Source of the DNA: Bromus sterilis
Taxonomy: Eukaryota > Streptophyta > Magnoliopsida > Poales > Poaceae
Direction of reading: 5' to 3'
Assembly: GCA_950022295.1 (NCBI GenBank)
Contig: OX465595.1
Coordinates: forward strand, 74,546,770-74,610,769
Length of the DNA: 64,000 bases
Shown here: positions 47,728-58,317 of the stretch, in pieces
How positions within the stretch are numbered: position 1 is the first letter of the stretch
Layout: every line of letters starts with the position of its first letter
Position numbers and translations under genes: made by a program
Notes under the pieces: generated by a model
Told to the model about the DNA's origin: nothing
What the model saw: the letters and a program-made list of their open reading frames with translations, nothing else
The model's database searches: none

Positions 47728-48020
47728 GCATCAACCGTAGTAATGGGATTGTGCAAGGGTTTCAGTTTTGTTGAGCATCGACCATGATGGAGACTGTGGA
47801 AGGGTCAACCAACATGTATAACACCCTTGTGGGCTCCCGAAAATCTAGAAGTAATGTGCAAGACTCTAGGGTGGTCAACAAAATATAATATAATCAATGT
47901 CTATTGTTGAAGTATTAGATTATGTAATGCATCAGTGGCAACGCAAGGACATTTTACTAGTGTTTAGAAAAATGGATTTCACTAAACGACATGTCATTAA
48001 AATATAAAATTAAAATAATC
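47728..48020. other. Spacer, no gene seen
   Basis: AT-rich, with no open frame of note. It may contain the decayed downstream part of the PIF-like fragment that follows, but I could not align it. Confidence 0.4.
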
Positions 48021-48021
48021 A

Positions 48022-48400
48022 CCGTAAGTATCATAATGACAAGATGCAACCAATGACATCATTCTTTAGCTCAAAGTAATCATTTCAGGATTTAAGACCT
48101 TTCATGATGTGCAAGAACAATGGTCATTGTATCCGGTATTGATGATGGAAATAGTGGTCGACTAGGACATCAGGGGGAGGTTTGTTTTTGTAAAGATCTA
48201 CATACCCCCCTACCCGATGTTGATTCAACACTTGATGTTCTGACAATGAACCCTTGAAGCCGAGAACATGCTCATTCGCGTGCTCCATTTCTTGAAGAAT
48301 CACCATCATTATCGTCGTTTCATTCTCATCTTGGTCATTATTTAGAGAAGAAAAATCCACGGACTCTGCATAGAAGCACTCCTCGTTTGATGTCTGTATG
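48022..48400 (-). pseudogene. PIF/Harbinger-like transposase N-terminal fragment
   Basis: On the minus strand 48360-48124 encodes LGFKGSLSEHQVLNQHR ... VDHYFHHQYRIQ, then a TGA. The same frame goes on with PLFLHIMKGLKS, a second stop, then NDYFELKNDVIG. The order of an N-R-R-spaced segment, a YF-RRRFRM-like segment, PLFLRI and DDYF is what I know from the N-terminus of plant PIF/Harbinger (HARBI1-like) nucleases. The downstream DDE catalytic part could not be found. Two stops within 30 codons show it is dead. It may be debris of a transposon or of a domesticated relative. Confidence 0.65.
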
Positions 48401-49403
48401 AAGACTACATGAATTATGCAAGCAACATTGTTTCATCTTGCTTAAGGCATTTTGGATGGTGCATAGGGTATCTCGAGATACAAACAACTTATTAGCTATA
48501 AATACAGGGAGAGTCCTCGTCTTGATTTATCAAAGTATTGCTTATATAATATAAACATATCACACATGATTGGGCATGAGCATGAAATATTTTATTACAC
48601 ACTTTTTCTAATGCATATACACCACCTATGTTAAATCTTAAATTGTTTTTTTTTTCAATTTTCGTGACAAAACTACATCACACTTTTAGTGTATTTTGAG
48701 CATGTGCTGATAAATCACTAAAAAATCATTAAACAAATGAAATTCAAAAATAAAACTTAGAAATTCATGAAACATGGTAAATGGACATCCAATGTGATAT
48801 AGTTTGCATGAAAATTACAAACACCCAATTTTCAAACTTATTTCAGGTACATTCTTCACATACAAAATATTACAAAAGTAAACGGCTTTATGGGCTCTGG
48901 TTCTGGCAAGGAGGCATCACATGTTTCGATTATCTGCCATCTGGAACCATATGCGTTGTCCACATCATCAATACATCTTGTCTGCCGTCATCATACACAT
49001 AACAGAACTACCGTGTGCCACACTCGCTTTGATCCATCACTATCACACACCTTGTGTCCACTATCAAACGCCACATCCTCGCCACCAACGCCTCAATACT
49101 AGGGCCACAACTGCCTCCATTGCCGACCCACCAGATGGAGCAAGGTCTCAGGTGCCGCCATCCGTGTGGGATTCGGTCGCAACGCAAGGAGTGGCGCGAA
49201 GCTCTGCTACTGTTGCCATCATGCACAAACCTATGGTGGAGTCAGAGGTGAAGAATGACACGAAGGCTGAGATTGGAGGACTAACAATGGTGATTGGAGC
49301 CTTTGCGTTGATGAGGAACTGGCTTGGAGTTTCAGGAATTTTGGCAGTGGTATGTAAGAAGGGGCGACAACACAGATGAAGTTCAAAGCCTTATCTCTCA
49401 GAA
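48401..49403. other. Spacer, no gene accepted
   Basis: The longest frame (48921-49379, 152 aa) is His/Thr/Ala-rich with no domain. 49000-49380 has moderate GC and may be a captured gene fragment. Confidence 0.4.
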
Positions 49404-49563
49404 TGAAAACCCAAGGTCTGGACTTAATTGGTTGTGTCTGGCAATGACCTTGCTGAAGGCATTGTTTTGAGAGCGGGGACTATCTTCAGGGTGAAAACCC
49501 AAGGTCTGGCCTTAATTGGTTCTGTCTGGCACTGTTTCCTTCTTGAAGGCGTTGCTTTTGAAG
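49404..49563 (+). repeat. Imperfect tandem duplication, about 88-bp period
   Basis: tgaaaacccaaggtctgg-cttaattggtt-tgtctggca occurs at 49404 and 49492, each followed by a ct-gaaggc-ttg-tttga block. Downstream (49690-49760) GTTGCAGAGGCCGGGTATAATTG and atattaatatagt resemble a 3'-end motif I recall from many Triticeae repeat copies. Confidence 0.65.
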
Positions 49564-49889
49564 AATTGGACATCATGTGTTGGTTTGTTGGTGGTTGTGC
49601 TGCTGCTGCAAGGAATTAAACTCTATAGTAGGACTTTTATTTTTTATTTTTTTATTTTTTAGTTTTGGTTGACTGAGTGCATCTGTACTGCCTTTTGGGC
49701 ATTGTGTAGTTGCAGAGGCCGGGTATAATTGATATCTCTTCGATATTAATATAGTTACCTTTTCCATGAAATGTGTATGCCATGTTCATGATCAACTTCT
49801 TTTTTCTTGACAATATGATAGTCCTCCTTTATTACATCCGGCACGCCATACTCACCATACAACTGGATTATAAATTTTTACTAGTACTA

Positions 49890-50617
49890 CTACTTGACAA
49901 AACGAGCCTGAAGCTTCTTGACATACACCACGGCGCAATCGGCGAATGGCGCCGCCTCCCTCGCCACCTCGGTTCCGGCAAACCGCTCCGCCCACGCGGC
50001 CAGGAGCGGGGTCTTGCCCACATCAAAGAACATGACGCCAAACATCTTGCGTACCGCTTCGAACCAGAACAGATTGCATCCGACCGCGATGTCGAGGTAC
50101 CCGACGGAGTCGCCGGCAAAGAAAGCCTTTCCTTTTGAGCACTGGCCGTAGGCCTCTTCCAGGTTCGCCAACGCCAGAAGCGTCTCCCTGACCTTCTCCG
50201 CTCTTGCTTCCTCCGTTGCCGCTTTCATGATGCCCGAGTAGGCAGGGAACAGCTGCGAAAGAGACGCCGGTACTGATCACATCTGGTACCCGCAGTTTAA
50301 GATAGCTTTGGTACTTGGAAGTTACAACACAATACGTACCTTGTCGTCGACGTAGGCGGCCCAGAAGCGAGCAACTGCGCGCTCATGAGGGTCGGCGGGG
50401 AGGATGGAGGCGCCCGTGGCGCTCCACACCTCGTCGACGTACTGCACAATGACCAGTGAGTCGACGATGGGCTTACCGTCGTGGATGAGCACCGACACCT
50501 TCTTGGTCACCGGGTTGGAGCTGAGGAGGAGCTCGCTCTTGTTGAAGAGGTCCTCCTCGACGAACTCATAGCTCACACCCTTCATGTGCAGTGCCATTCG
50601 CACACGCACCACGAATG
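49890..50617 (-). pseudogene. Tau-class glutathione S-transferase, 5'-truncated by Copia
   Basis: Exon 1 remnant is 50340-50617, the 87-bp intron is 50253-50339 and exon 2 is 49890-50252 (stop TAG). The remnant matches the neighbouring intact gene (58318-59115) from residue 17 on. Residues 1-16, including the catalytic Ser of the SPF motif, are missing because a Copia LTR begins at 50618. The cis-Pro of the VPVL loop is Ser (KKVSVL) and the ESL glutathione-binding motif reads DSL. The C-terminus ends QARFVK rather than QARFGFDDTSAKQ. The family conjugates glutathione to electrophiles in the cytosol, but this copy lacks its active-site end. The 3' flanks of both copies are also similar (tttattac...ggcac-ccata), so the duplication covered more than the coding region. 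Confidence 0.9.
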
Positions 50618-50815
50618 TGTTAGACAATTTAGATAGATAAGGGTAGAGATAGAGTTTGTTTAAATTCGTGTATATATCTTTCCTGTAATCTCTCCTGTAT
50701 CTCCTCTAACCGAACGTATCCACACGATCGTTCGTTGTAATCTCTGGCATATTCGCCTCCTATATAACACGTAGGCGACCCGAGTCCAAGGGTATCGCTT
50801 CCAGCCCTATGCACA
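50618..50815 (+). repeat. Copia 5' LTR, 198 bp
   Basis: TGTTAGACAATTTAGATAG ... CCCTATGCACA, followed at 50816 by a primer site. The left flank GAATG (50613-50617) is GST coding sequence. No second LTR was found in the window, so no target duplication can be shown. Confidence 0.85.
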
Positions 50816-50829
50816 TGGTAATCAGAGCC
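50816..50829 (+). other. Copia primer binding site (tRNA-Met type)
   Basis: TGGTAATCAGAGCC, directly after the LTR, is one base longer than the usual TGGTATCAGAGCC. Confidence 0.8.
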
Positions 50830-50872
50830 TTCTTCCTCCCAAGAGATCGCATCTAGCTACCCATGGAAACCA

Positions 50873-53630
50873 ATGACAGGCACCACCGCGGCATCCCAAT
50901 CCACCAACCAGAGCACCACCGGTGCCCTCACCAGCCACACCAATCCATCGTCCTCCTCCACCTTCGCCCCCGCCACCATGACGAGCTCCGTCTCACTTGG
51001 GCCGCCGCCTGCTGAGAAGCTCACGAGGAGCAACTATCTCCTCTGGAAGGCCCTCGTGCTCCCCAACATCAAGGGGGCACAGATGCAGCACTTCCTGGAT
51101 GCAAGCTCGCCTGCACCACCGGACACTCTCGTCACGACTGTCGCCGGTAAAGAAGAGTGCGTCCTCAACTTCGCGTCCACCCTATGGTACGCACAACAGT
51201 AACAACTTCAAAGCTATCTAATGGGATCTCTGTCCCGTGAGGTTCTCGCGCAAGTTTCTACACTTCAAACCCCGGCGGAGGTCTGGGGGGCAATCGAGTC
51301 TCTGTTTGCTGCCCAAAATCAGGCGCAGGCAGTCAACACCAGGATTGCCTTGGTCAACCTGAAGAAGGGGAACTCCCCAATGGTGGACTACCTGGCGCGC
51401 ATCAAGATATTGTGTGATGAAAGCGCCCTCGCCGGGAGTCCACTGTCCGATAAAGAGGTTATGTCCTACGTGGTCACTGGCCTCGATATGGACTACAATC
51501 CCATCGTTACTGCACTTAAGACGAGGTCTTACCCCGTGTCCCCAACCGAGCTCTTCAACATGCTGATCTCCTATGAAGCTCGTCTCCAACTCCTTCACGG
51601 CCCCAACACTCGCCAGTCCTCTGTCAACGCCGCTTCTCGCGGCCGCGGACGGGGCAGGGGGAACCAAGGAGGGAGAGGCGGCGGCAACGGCGGTCACCGC
51701 GCCACCGGCTCTGGTGGAGGCACCGGCCGGGGTCGCGGTCGTCACGGCAACAACCCTACTCCACGCCAACGCTGCCAGCTCTACAGGAAACCAGGCCACG
51801 AGGTGATGGACTGCTGGCACAGGTTCGATGAGGACTACGTCCCTGATGAGCGTCATGTGGCAGCGGCACAACGTGAGCAAGGAGGAGATGATGCCGTATG
51901 GTATGCGGATTTAGGAGCAACCGACCACATCACCAGCGAACTCGAGAAGCTCGCCATCCGGGAGAAGTACTTCGGCAATGATCAAATTCACACTGCAAAT
52001 CATGGTGAAGGTATGAACATTACTCATATTGGTCAAACGTCTATTAGTTCACCTATCTCAAACCGTGATCTTCTTCTTAAAGATGTTCTTCATGTCCCTC
52101 AAGCAAACAAAAATCTTGCATCCGTTTCTCGCCTTACTGCCGACAACAATGTTTTCTTTGAAACTCACCCCACATATTTTCTCATCAAGGATCGGGACAC
52201 GAAGGAGCTCCTCCATCACGGTAGATGCGTTGGCAGCCTCTACCCCATCACATCTGGAGCCCTTAGGAAAAAGCGTCGTCGTCAAGTGTTTTCGATCGTC
52301 AAACCCTCTTTGGAAAGGTGGCACCAAAGATTAGGCCATCCTTCTTTAGCTATCGTCCAACAAGTAGTCAATAAAGGCAACCTACCTCTGTCAGGAAGCC
52401 ATGATAAAGAGTCTGTGTGTGATGCTAGCCAATGTGCAAAAAGTCATCAACTTCCGTATGCAAGATCAAATAGTGTGTCTGATGCTCCGTTGAAACTTAT
52501 TTGTAGTGATGTATGGGGACATGCCCGAGATTCCTTTGGTCGAAAGAAATACTATGTTAGCTTCATTGACGGCTTTAGCAAATTCACTTGGATCTATTTG
52601 CTCAAACACAAATCTGAAGTATTTTCTATCTTCCAAGAATTTCAGAAACTTGTTGAAAGACACTTCGACAGGAAAATTATCACTGTCCAAAGTGACTGGG
52701 GAGGAGAGTACGAAAAACTCAACTCCTATTTTAGAGACATTGGAATTGAACATCATGTCTCTTGCCCCCATGCACATCAACAAAATGGCGCAGTAGAAAG
52801 AAAACATCGCCATATAGTCAAGGTAGGGCTCTCCCTCCTCGCTCATGCATCCATGCCTCTCAAGTATTGGGATGAAGCATTCATAGCCGCCACCTATCTT
52901 ATCAATCGTTTTCCTAGCTGAGTTATTGGCAATATTACTCCTCTCGAAAAATTGTTTCACCAAAAACCCGACTATGCTTCTCTTAAGATTTTTGGATGTG
53001 CTTGCTATCCTAATCTTTGACCATATAATCGCCACAAACTTGAACTACGTTCTACACAATGTGCCTTTATTGGATACAGCAATCTCCACAAAGGTTATAA
53101 ATGCCTTGATATATCCACCGGTCGTATATACATATCTCGTGATGTTGTTTTTGACGAAACAGTTTTTCCCTTTGCCAAACTCCATCCCAATGCCGGCGCG
53201 CTCCTCCGTACAGAAATATCTCTCCTTTCTGATCCTTTGAACTATCCTGATCACGGGGGTGAACCTGTAGATAATGCCCATATGAATAGTTCAGAGGATG
53301 CACTGGAAAAAGAAATATCAGAAACAGAAAAACTGGGTGTTATTTCATGTGAAACTACTGCTCCTGGGTATCATTTTATGTTGCAGGAAGACGACGAAAA
53401 TCGCTCGAATCCCGGTGCTGATCCTTCCACAGGTCGCGCGGCAGCCGAGGTCGCAGGTACTGGTGCTGGCGCTGCCACGTCGGGATCCGGGAGCGCAGTG
53501 CCGTCAGGTGCCACTTCAGCTCATATGGACGAACCGCGTGCCGAGGCACATCCTGCCGCTCCACTCAGCTGGGTCGTACGCGGCCCCATGCAGGAGGCAT
53601 CCCGCGACAGCGACGGCACACACGGGCGGG
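50873..53630 (+). pseudogene. Copia gag-protease-integrase polyprotein, broken and truncated
   Basis: One plus-strand frame runs about 2.75 kb with in-frame stops at 51200 (TAA), 52919 (TGA) and about 53018 (TGA). In order: Copia gag (KLTRSNYLLWKALV); a Gly/Arg-rich stretch; a zinc knuckle with Tyr for its second Cys (CQLYRKPGHEVMDC); a protease with DLGA in place of DSGA; an integrase zinc finger (WHQRLGHPS ... CDASQC); the core with SDVWG, QSDWGGEY and NGAVERKHR (D, D, E); and a post-integrase segment (LKIFGCACYP, CAFIGYS). The frame ends in the low-complexity linker just before reverse transcriptase, where the foldback element begins. RT, RNase H and the 3' LTR are absent. Confidence 0.9.
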
Positions 53631-53649
53631 CGTGGTGCAAAATCACAAT

Positions 53650-54485
53650 TCTGACCTTTTATTCAAACTTCAACACACTTTGATCTTTCGTCGAAACAAT
53701 TTCAAAGTTTAACCCAATAGGATAGCGCCCGTCCAAGTGGCGCTACCCTCTGTGGTGTAGCGCCGTCGTCAATGGCGCTACCATAGTGCCACCCTGGCAC
53801 GCTGGATCCTGCACCCCGGTAGGGTATCGCGGTAGCGCCGTCATTGATGGCTCTACCCTCCTGAATTTTTTATTTTAGCTGTTTTGCGTTGCTTGTATCT
53901 TTTTAACCATAACTCCGTTTGAGATGTTTTTTATATGTAACTTGACTAGAATTGCATGTAGATTATGATTTTGCTATTGTTTTATGTTGTTAACCAATGT
54001 AAAATATGGTTTTGGGTAGAACATTAGTAAAATTAGCTGTGGGGTACTTAGTGGTATGCCATGTTTAGAATTTTACATATGTTCAATTGACTAGCATAGA
54101 TAGTTTACTTTACGCTTCACCTCTTGCCATGCTTGTGTGAAATACTATGTTAACAACCTTTGCTCATTCTTAGAACCGATTGGAGCTAGATAGGTAAGAC
54201 AAGGGGACCCCATAGGATACCACACACGATTAGGCACGCTCAGTCTTAGAGCCAATACCCGGAACTCGGATCCTAGGTGACTCGAATGGAACAAAGCGCC
54301 AAGGCGGGATAGCCTGATCTTCCATCCTTCGTCGAATAATCAACATTGTAATAATCATATCATCCACAACAATACAATAGTGTGATAGCCCAATCCAAAG
54401 AGTAACAACAGAAATAAATATATAGCATCCTAGCATGCATACTAAGCAGTGGTCAAGCAAGCAAGGTACATGGCCAAACAAAGGT
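53650..54485 (+). repeat. Foldback element, left arm
   Basis: It includes the GCGCTACC-rich palindromic stretch 53727-53860 and LTR-like blocks of both orientations. Confidence 0.75.
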
Positions 54486-55884
54486 TCTTCAACTCCCAAA
54501 GTGGCTACTTGCTGTTGTTTGTCAACTACCCTAAAATTCTACTAAGTCTGGAATCTGTTTTAGCTGTTTTGCATGTTTAATACTTATTCATCCATGGGTC
54601 TTTTGACCATAAGTGCTATCTATGAATTGTTTAGCATCATGTATACTCCATGTTCATATATTGCATGGTCATGTTGCTATACATTTGCTATCACTTTTAC
54701 TACTGTTTATAGAGCATGATTATAACAGTTTGTCATGATCTCTGATTTCCACTAAGTCTGTATTCTGAAGTAGCTCTCTTGCACCCTTGTTATATGTTTA
54801 TCCATCATTCTTTTGAGCATAAGTTCAATGTATGAACTCATGAGCATCACGTTAGCTACATGTTGATATATTTCATGATCAATTTGAAGTTTGTTTGATA
54901 TTGTTTTACCTGCTGTTTAGAGAGCATGATATTAACCTTTTGTCTGTTTTCCTAATTTCACTAAGTACTAAACCAGTAGCATAAAATAGTTTTTTGCATG
55001 GGTTGTAATTATTTATTCTTGATGCCTCTGAACATGAAACCTTGATGCCATGTCATGCTTGTCATGTCTACGGTAAATCCATGTCATTTTGGTGCATGTT
55101 TGCAATATGTATCATGTTGTTGCATTGCCCTCAAGTGTGTTACCCGTTGTTGGCAGATTTTGTTCATAACTTGTGATGCTTGTATCTTTTTAATCGTAAC
55201 TCCGTTTGGGGTGTTCTTTATATGAAACTTGACTAGAATTTATTTTACTTTGTGTTTATGCTATTGTTTGTTGTTGTTAACCAACCTAAAATATGTTTTA
55301 GGGAAGAACAGTATCAAATGCTTAATTTGTCGTGGGGTACTTAGTGATATGTCATGTTTAGGTTTGACCCTCACTTAAATTGACTACCATAGATAGTTTC
55401 CTTTGTGCTTCACCTCTTTCTATGATTGTGTGATATGCCATGCTTTTGTGAGATGCCATGTTAACAACCTTTTCTCATGTTGTGTAGCTAAACAACTTGA
55501 ACCATCGTAAATGTGCAGTATCGTCGTGTGTGACCGATACTTCACTTAACCTGTTAGTAACTGTTCTCGACGATAGATGCGATACCGTAGTGTGTTGTCT
55601 CGTGTTTCCTTCTTATTGATGCTTGCTCTTGATTGCTTCGTAGTAATATATGCTTACTCGTCAATTTCCTTTCTAGTGTTTTCTTCTTGTGTGCTTCCGC
55701 GGTTACCCTCGGAGACGGTGCGATTTGCGATCGACTACACCTTCGGCACCGACTTCTCAACAGGTAAGGGGGATCATATATCATGTTTTATATCTTTCAG
55801 CTTGTCTTGCCTAGGTATAGGATAGAACGATTGCTCGATCCTACCGCCTCATATTCAAGCCCTCATATTTGAAACCCAAACAAC

Positions 55885-56650
55885 AATGTTCCTCCACGTC
55901 CTAGCAAACCTTTGTTTGACCATGTACCTTGCTTGCTTGACCACTACTTAGTATGCATGCTAGGATGCTATCTATTTATTTCTGTTGTTACTCATTGAAT
56001 TGGGCTATCTAGCTTACCTATCGTGTCGAGGATTCTATGGGGTCATCTTGACTTACCTATCTAGCTCCAATCGGTTCTAAGATTGAGCAAAGGTTGTTAA
56101 TATGGTATCTCACACAAGCATAGCAGGTCACACAAGCATGTCAAGAGGTGAAGCATAAAGTAAACTATATATGCTAGTCAATTGAAGAGAGGTAAAAATT
56201 TAAATATGGCATATCACTAAGTACCCCACGACTAGTTTTACTAATGTTCTGCCCTAAACCATATTTTACATTGGTTAACAACATAAAACAATAGCAAAAT
56301 CATAATCTACATGAAATTCTAGTCAAGTTACATATAAAGAACATCTCAAACGGTGCTATGGTTAAAAAGATATAAGCAATGCAAAACAGGTAAAATTAAA
56401 AATTCAGGAGGGTAGAGCCAGAAGTGACGACGCTACCCTATAGAGGGTAGCGCCACCTATGACGGCGCTACCCTACCGGGGTGCAGGACCTAGCGTGCCA
56501 CGGTGGCACTATGGTAACGCCATTGACGACGGCGCTACACCACAGAGGGTAGCGCCACTTGGGCGGGCGCTACCCTATTGGGTTAAATTTTAAAATGGTT
56601 TCGACGGAGGATCAAAGCGTGCTGAAATTTGAATAAAAGGTCAAAAATAG
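55885..56650 (-). repeat. Foldback element, right arm
   Basis: The inverse of the left arm. Its GCGCTACC-rich part is 56415-56580. It ends ggtcaaaaatag before a very different AT-rich array. Confidence 0.75.
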
Positions 56651-56654
56651 AAAG

Positions 56655-57240
56655 AATTCGAGAATTTTTTTGGGAAAAAATATATTTGAATTTTTTTCCT
56701 TGGATTTTAAAATCATTTTTAGTAAAAACTAATTGTTTTTTCAGCCCAAAATATTTTTTCGGGTAAAAAGTAATTATTTTCGGTGGAAAGTATTCATTTT
56801 CAGGGGAAAACATTTTGGAGGAAAACTATAGTAATTTTTTTTGGGTAAAACAAATCTGGGAAAATGTTGGTATTTTTTCGAGTAAAAAAATTATATTCGT
56901 AGAAATGGATTGTTTGTCCAAAAAAGATTTTTGGGTAAAAAGTTGGTAATTTTTGGGCAGAAAATATTGTGTTGGGTACAAACTAATAATTTTCGGGTAA
57001 AATAACAGAAAAAACTGTTTTTTTGCCGATTTTTTCCTCGAAAAGTTAGTATTTTTTCTGGTAAAAATATATATTTTTGGGCAAAAAATGGTTCTTTTTT
57101 GGACGAACATATTTTTCTACAGAAAATCAAGTTTTTCGGGGCCAAAATATTTTTTCGGACAAAAGCGTTTTTCCCTGAGGAAAAAATCGTTTTCCCCCGG
57201 GGAAAATTGATTCTTTCGATTATTATTTTTATGAAAAAAA
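56655..57240. repeat. Degenerate array of TTTTCGGG/GTAAAA-type words
   Basis: Over nearly 600 bp, short blocks such as tttttcgggtaaaaa, ttttcgggtaaaa, tttttgggcaaaaaa and ttttcaggggaaaa recur at irregular 20-45 bp spacing. Each is close to an inverted pair around CGGG or GGGC. The Phe/Lys/Asn-rich frame on the minus strand (56891-57379) is a by-product of this composition. I recall similar arrays in Triticeae repeats but cannot name the family. Confidence 0.6.
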
Positions 57241-57606
57241 GATTTTTGAGGAAATGGAAGGGACTGACATGTGGGCCCCATCTGTCATAACGGTCAAAGC
57301 TAACATCTTCTGACAATTGGACCATAGATTCATAAACTGCATTAAAATTAAACCATTTTAAAATTTGGTTTTTTGCCATAGGTTACCAAAAAAAAGTGAT
57401 AGTGATTTGGAAAATTAAGAAAATCGGTAGTTTTCTGCAAGCCAGTTAAAGACTGGAGAGAAACGTTCACAAGTACAAGTTGCAGCCTCACAAGCGATGG
57501 CCAAAGCAATCCACGACATAACCCAACAATTTTAGTGGATTTGAATACATGCTCATGTTCGAGAAATTCAAAAAGATATTGAGTGTTTTTCAAAAAAATT
57601 AAAAAA

Positions 57607-57668
57607 TACTACATCTGTAGAGTAATATAAAACGTTTTAGATCACTATATTTACAAACGGAGGAAGTA
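57607..57668. mobile_element. Short Stowaway-like remnant
   Basis: TACTACATCTGTAGAG opposite ttacaaacggaggaagta, with TA edges, 62 bp. It is diverged. Confidence 0.6.
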
Positions 57669-58317
57669 TTTAAACTTTTTTTTGCCAAAACTCTCAGGTA
57701 TGGCATGCAACCTTAACAACATGGATTGGAATTTGCTGGGCATTGGATTGAGCTTATTTGTGAGACTTATGGGCTGTGAGCAATTTGCTTTGTAATGTGT
57801 GACATTTATGTGAGACCACATTATGCGTGAGAATTGTGTAATGTGGACCTAAGTTCTATCAAATTTTCAGTTTTATTTTTTGGTTTTTTAACATATGATC
57901 TGCACATTATGGTCTAACAGTACCCAAATGATGCCAGTGTGGTTTGTTCAATATACTAGTAGTGATCAAACTGGGGATGTTTCCGACATTAAGAATACCC
58001 TATTAATTTCCAGCCCTCTATTGATCAATTTTTGACCATAAAATGAATGCTTCCAGAACAATCTGGAAAATTTCTGTAAATTGCAACTGATAACATTGTC
58101 ATTCTAGGCAAGTTTCAGCCATGTATGCCGAGCAGAATTTAAAAATACCCTAAAAAGTGTCAATAAAGATTTGGTTTTATTTTTTGAAAAATCAACACTA
58201 ATATAATTATGATTCTAGAAATTTTGACAGAACAAGAAATTGCCAAGATAATTTTTTAAACAATCTTTTATTACGTTGGGCACACCATATTCGAGATAAT
58301 TCGATAATAGAACCGTA
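57669..58317. other. GST downstream spacer
   Basis: AT-rich, no gene. The last 60 bp (caatcttttattacgttgggcacaccata) match the 3' flank of the truncated GST copy at 49830-49856, so they mark the duplicated unit. Confidence 0.6.

Larger units (their letters stand above)
53630..56650. mobile_element. Foldback mosaic element with about 0.8-kb inverted arms
   Basis: The left arm (about 53650-54485) and right arm (about 55885-56650) are inverse copies: gaccttttattcaaa, aacccaatagg-tagcgcccg-ccaagtggcgctacc, ccgtttgagatgtt-tttatatgtaacttgactagaatt and tagcatcctagcatgcatactaag occur in both. The left arm has about 170 bp (54195-54365) that the right one lacks. Both arms and the 1.4-kb spacer contain blocks of the 39399-43681 LTR family in alternating orientation. 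No protein was found. The class is unknown: it could be a foldback or Mutator-like element or a rearranged LTR cluster. The outer termini and target duplication are not resolved. Confidence 0.7.

Noticed and set aside
48921..49379. A 152-codon plus-strand frame.
   Set aside because: No recognisable domain, odd His/Thr-rich start and no promoter or splice context; kept only as spacer.
53727..53860. CRISPR-like repeat array because of repeated GGCGCTACC words.
   Set aside because: The words are irregular and part of a palindromic plant repeat; no spacer structure and the genome is eukaryotic.
56891..57379. A 162-codon Phe/Lys/Asn-rich minus-strand frame.
   Set aside because: Derived from the CGGG/AAAA word array; no domain.
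53631..57600. 3' LTR and reverse transcriptase of the Copia element.
   Set aside because: Looked for after the foldback element; neither the LTR start TGTTAGACAATTTAG nor RT motifs were found.
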